A DNA stretch of 64,000 nt from Larus michahellis (Eukaryota; Chordata; Aves; Charadriiformes; Laridae). The DNA is taken from assembly GCF_964199755.1 (NCBI RefSeq), contig NC_133900.1:81059666-81123665 (forward strand), in the 5' to 3' direction. A program made the position numbers and the translations under genes. The notes under the pieces were generated by a model. The model saw only the letters and a list, made by a program, of their open reading frames with translations, had not been told where the DNA came from and did not search any database. This document shows, piece after piece, positions 60,371-64,000 of the stretch; the stretch's first letter is position 1, and every line of letters starts with the position of its first letter.

Positions 60371-63300
60371 TAAAAGAAGCATTTAGGGAAATCTAAGATA
60401 TCTCATTGAAATGGTAATGAAGACGTTTCATTTGCTGAAATAACGTTTTAATTGGGAATTCAGTTCACTATAAATTAAATGTATTATTTATCTTCAAATA
60501 AGGTGTTACTCTGGAAAAGAGCATTCTCAGTGATCTAAATCTGACTGAAAAATGACTGTGTGTTGGTTTGTGATGGTTCCCCCTTTCACAGGGCTGTCTG
60601 TCTCCCTCGTCCCTCCTTTGTTATCCAGCCAGGGAGACCTGAGACAAACCGCAGATACGGGGGGAGCCCCAGGAGACTCAGCATCTGAACAACATGTTTG
60701 TTCCCAGTCTTGCATTAATGAGAGAAGAACTTAAAGAATTGCATTGGCTGGAAGCAGAAGACAGTTTGTGAGCCCGAGGGAATATAATCGGTAAGGATAA
60801 TGTGTAAACTTTTGTCCATGATCATAGATAAACCATACAGAGTTTTGGCGTAGCAAGAACGGTAGAATCTAACTTCTTTTTCTATTAGCTAGCATTTCAT
60901 ACTAGTGAGGTTGCTAAGTGGATTAATGAAGACAAAACTTATTAAGAATCTGCTACAGGTATATTAGACATGTGAGACAAGGTTTCTAAGGAATGGCAGT
61001 ATTTTGTATGTTACCTTTGAAACCTTATAAAAGGCTTACGTGCTCAAAGCCAGTCTGTTATCTCCAACTGTATCAGCTGACCTAAGGAAAGGTATCCATA
61101 GACCATCTCAGTGTTACCCTAATGCTGTAATACGTGTGCAGCTGATATTAATCCTGCACACTTTAGCCTTTAATTAGCCATGCTATGGTGGCATTTACTG
61201 CTCGTACACTCCAAGAGGAGGAAGCTACCCCAGAAAACAAATACATCGGTAGGTTGGCTTCTACTGCCTGATCTGCACATCGCGGACTGTAGCAGCAGCA
61301 GGCTGTTTGCATGCACAAAATAGAAAGATGTTATGGCAGAATCAAAGCACTGCTTGCCTGCCTCTGACCTCTTTCCCTTCACAGTATATTCATAGAGGAG
61401 AAGGTTTAGACTGGTTCGGTTTTCGTGATTTATGTTTAATAATAGCACTTTTTATTTCTTGCCTCTGACAGCGGTGCTTTGTTGTCACTGTTGCCTTGTG
61501 AGTGACGCAGCTGGAACTGAGTCCTTCAGTATTTGAAGGAAGATTGTGCTGTGTTCATTCCTCGTACAGTACACGCAGGAATAAATTATATATGCCAATT
61601 GCGTTGGGTTTGAGAAGTACTCAACGTTGACCCTGATATCAGTTGGAAACTGGTTAAAGGCCCTCCCAAACTTTATCTTTTCAGATTGAACACCTACATA
61701 AGAAATACTTGTGAAAATCTTAAGTAATTTGCCTTGGCAAATTTATTTATTCCGATACTATAAAAGGAACTTAGAGTACTGCTATATTGTGTGAGCTATT
61801 CCCAGATGATGGCTTCATTAGGGAACACTGACACCAAGACATTTGGGTGAAAAGCAGAGCGCCATAACTGCAGAACCATTATTTTGCCTTGCAGGTGAGC
61901 TTTTTAAAGGTTGTGTAGGGTTTTGGTGAGGCTGATTGAGAAGTTACAGTGTCACGTATAGACCCCAGGGAGCTAGGCATGGTTCAAACCTACAAAAGTA
62001 TAACAGTCTGTACTGCGGAGTGTACACGTTAGCTACGCCCTTGTAGTTTGTTCTATCACTTACGGAGCTACACTGGTAGCTACAACCTGTGCTAGATTTC
62101 AGAGACAGCTTGTGACAACAGGCAGGACTGATTAAGACAAAGGATGATTGTCAGCTTTCAATGCTGCATCTGAGAAGGAGCTCAGGCAAAAGGCCAGCTG
62201 CAGGTTAAAACTTAAGCCCATCCTTACAAAACCCTGTGTGCCCTTGAATCTCCCACCCTGTAAAAATAACCACCTTTTCCCTATCGTCTCCCCAAATCCA
62301 AACCGCGTGTAGGAGGTGAGTGTTTTGGTCTTCCCATTGCCAGTCATCCTGTCACACGCAGATTTCTCATTCCTGACCGGCTGTCAGACACAGCCCCCTG
62401 CCACCGTACCCACGGGGCTGCTTTTCCCTCCTGCACTCTCTGCTGGGCCTGTAGGTCAGCCAGCTTCAGTACAGGCTTCATTTTGGGTTTTAGTTTTCTA
62501 GGTTTAGGGCTTCTTTTTTTTTTTTCCATAATTGGCTGCCTGCAGGCTTGGAAAATAAATACCGTAGTCACAACAAAAGCTGCAGAAGGAAAAGGAATAT
62601 TTATGGAACTACTTTTTTTCGGATGTGTTTTAAATCCTGTGAAGCATTGATAGGGCAGAAAAAGTCTGGCAGAAAGCCGGACAGCAAGGAGGCTCTCCTA
62701 CTCGCAGGAGAGAGGGATTAGCTAGAAGGAGTAGAAGGAAAAATGAGAGGTGATGTGAAGAACAGAGATAAGTGGAAAGACTAGGGCAGTGAGACAGGTC
62801 AGAGCAATGCTGTGTTACCATCCAAGAGGAGTTTTTATTAGAACCCGAAAGCTGAGACATTTTAGGACGAATCCATGACACCTGCAGGTCTTTATTGCTA
62901 CCAGTTGGAACAGCAGCTCACTCAGCAGTCAGTAGCTCAGACATGGCATATCCATGCCCATCCCTAAACGGCACAAAGCTTTTCTTCAGCGCGAGAAGAG
63001 CAGCCAACCGGCTTCTGCTCATCTGCACCGTATGTGTCAGCAGATGGAAATATGTCCCTTAGGGGTGGTTTTAAGTATACCACAGGGGGTCTGATGGCCA
63101 ATTTCCTACACACTGCAAAAAGCCGTGCACATCCTGGTGGATATTAGATCCTGCGGTCTTGCTGCTCTCCAGATAAGTAACTGTGCTCCAAACTGTGAAG
63201 AGCAGCAGTAGAGATGTGAGATGCTCTGTCAGTGAAGTACTGCAGGACAGGAGACCTTGAATAATAAGATTCACTAAGTGTCTTTTCTAATTTTCTTTCT

Positions 63301-64000
63301 GTGTTCTTTCTTGTCTTTGGCTTGTCATGTCCATCTGAAGTTTATCTTTTCTTTTCTTTTGTCAGCTTTTCTGCTGCTTATTTTTACCCTCATTCATTAT
63401 CCCCTCCTTTTCCATGCCTACGCTCTTTCCTGTCTGCAGGCAGTCTCTTTGCCCTCTTTCTCATTTGCCTGTCTGGGAGCTCTCTTCCAGCAGGTGATAC
63501 ATGCCCCACCTTTTCCCACTCTGCTCTTCTTTCCCCCCCATTGGATGTTGGCTTGGATTGTGGTGTCTCTCACGACCTTTCTCTGAGAGATCCCATGCCT
63601 CTTGGAGATCTGCCGCAGAGACTGTCTCTGCTCCCTCTCTGAAATCCATGCCACCTTTCCACTCTTTTCTCTGTTTCTCTCTGCTTCTCTTCCCTCACTG
63701 GTTCTTTCTCTGCCTTAAGTGCCTCTCCCTCATCCTTAATACAGGCTGCAGTTCTGCCCTGCAGTGAATTCTGATGCTCTTCTGTCTCCGTTTGCACGTA
63801 ACACCGCTAGAGGTGAGTTGGGTGTCAAGTCCTCCCTTTCCCTTCCCTGCTGACCACTGCAGGTGTAGGGAAAGGAAGGGCTGGTTGTCTCTTTGGCTGC
63901 GCATTTCCCCACGTGCCTCAGTTTCCTCAAGAGGACTCAGTGCCAGTGTTATTTCAGTAGAGGACATAAATTGGTAGAGGAGGCAAGTGAAGTCCAGACT
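60371..64000. other. Right end of window, no gene confirmed
   Basis: No gene is recognised beyond two speculative exon-like segments (61178-61248 and 63745-63812). The + strand becomes pyrimidine-rich from about 63280 to 63740. Confidence 0.35.
63745..63812 (+). other. Speculative further exon of the EF-hand gene
   Basis: 68 nt between a strong acceptor (ctctccctcatccttaatacag) and a strong donor (gtgagt). The only open frame is the one entered in phase 2, which is what exon e at 56164 requires. The 22 residues (LQFCPAVNSDALLSPFARNT and so on) show no EF-hand, so this could be chance. Confidence 0.25.

Overview
This is vertebrate nuclear DNA, almost certainly from a bird. It holds multi-exon genes with GT-AG introns, AT-rich intergenic sequence and a compact CpG-rich promoter. 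The dispersed repeats are the ones typical of avian genomes: three 5'-truncated CR1 LINE fragments and two old ERVL-type solo LTRs. The species cannot be named from the window alone. No bacterial, phage or CRISPR-like content is present.

Left part (1-18.8 kb): the last three coding exons of CFAP97 (hemingway/KIAA1430 family) on the + strand, preceded by 8.7 kb of intron and followed by a 1.8 kb 3'UTR. The N-terminal two thirds of the protein must lie upstream of the window. Middle (24.1-26.5 kb): a complete four-exon SLC25A4 (ANT1, mitochondrial ADP/ATP carrier, 298 aa) on the - strand, with a CpG island, TATA box, CCAAT box and YY1-like motif. CFAP97 and SLC25A4 converge, separated by about 5.3 kb. 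From memory, the human 4q35 locus has the same convergent arrangement, which supports calling the carrier SLC25A4 rather than another ANT paralogue.

Right part (33-56 kb, perhaps to the window end): at least five + strand exons with compatible frames and splice phases encode an EF-hand protein, most like the EFCAB6 type. Its 5' end was not found and its 3' end is uncertain. Its introns are large (7.7 and 13.2 kb) and hold most of the transposable-element remnants. One splice junction, as inferred, gives an in-frame TGA, so this gene may be decaying, or an exon may have been missed. I do not recall this gene beside SLC25A4 in mammals, which makes it the most interesting object here.

Other sequence: a strongly purine-skewed block of about 1.9 kb (29.35-31.24 kb), two good CTCF-like motifs in divergent orientation (39.46 and 46.06 kb), a 22-nt perfect palindrome (20.32 kb), twin hairpins (7.92 kb) and several homopolymer tracts. 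I found no convincing undescribed system. The best leads are the EF-hand gene with its premature stop and the purine-skewed block.
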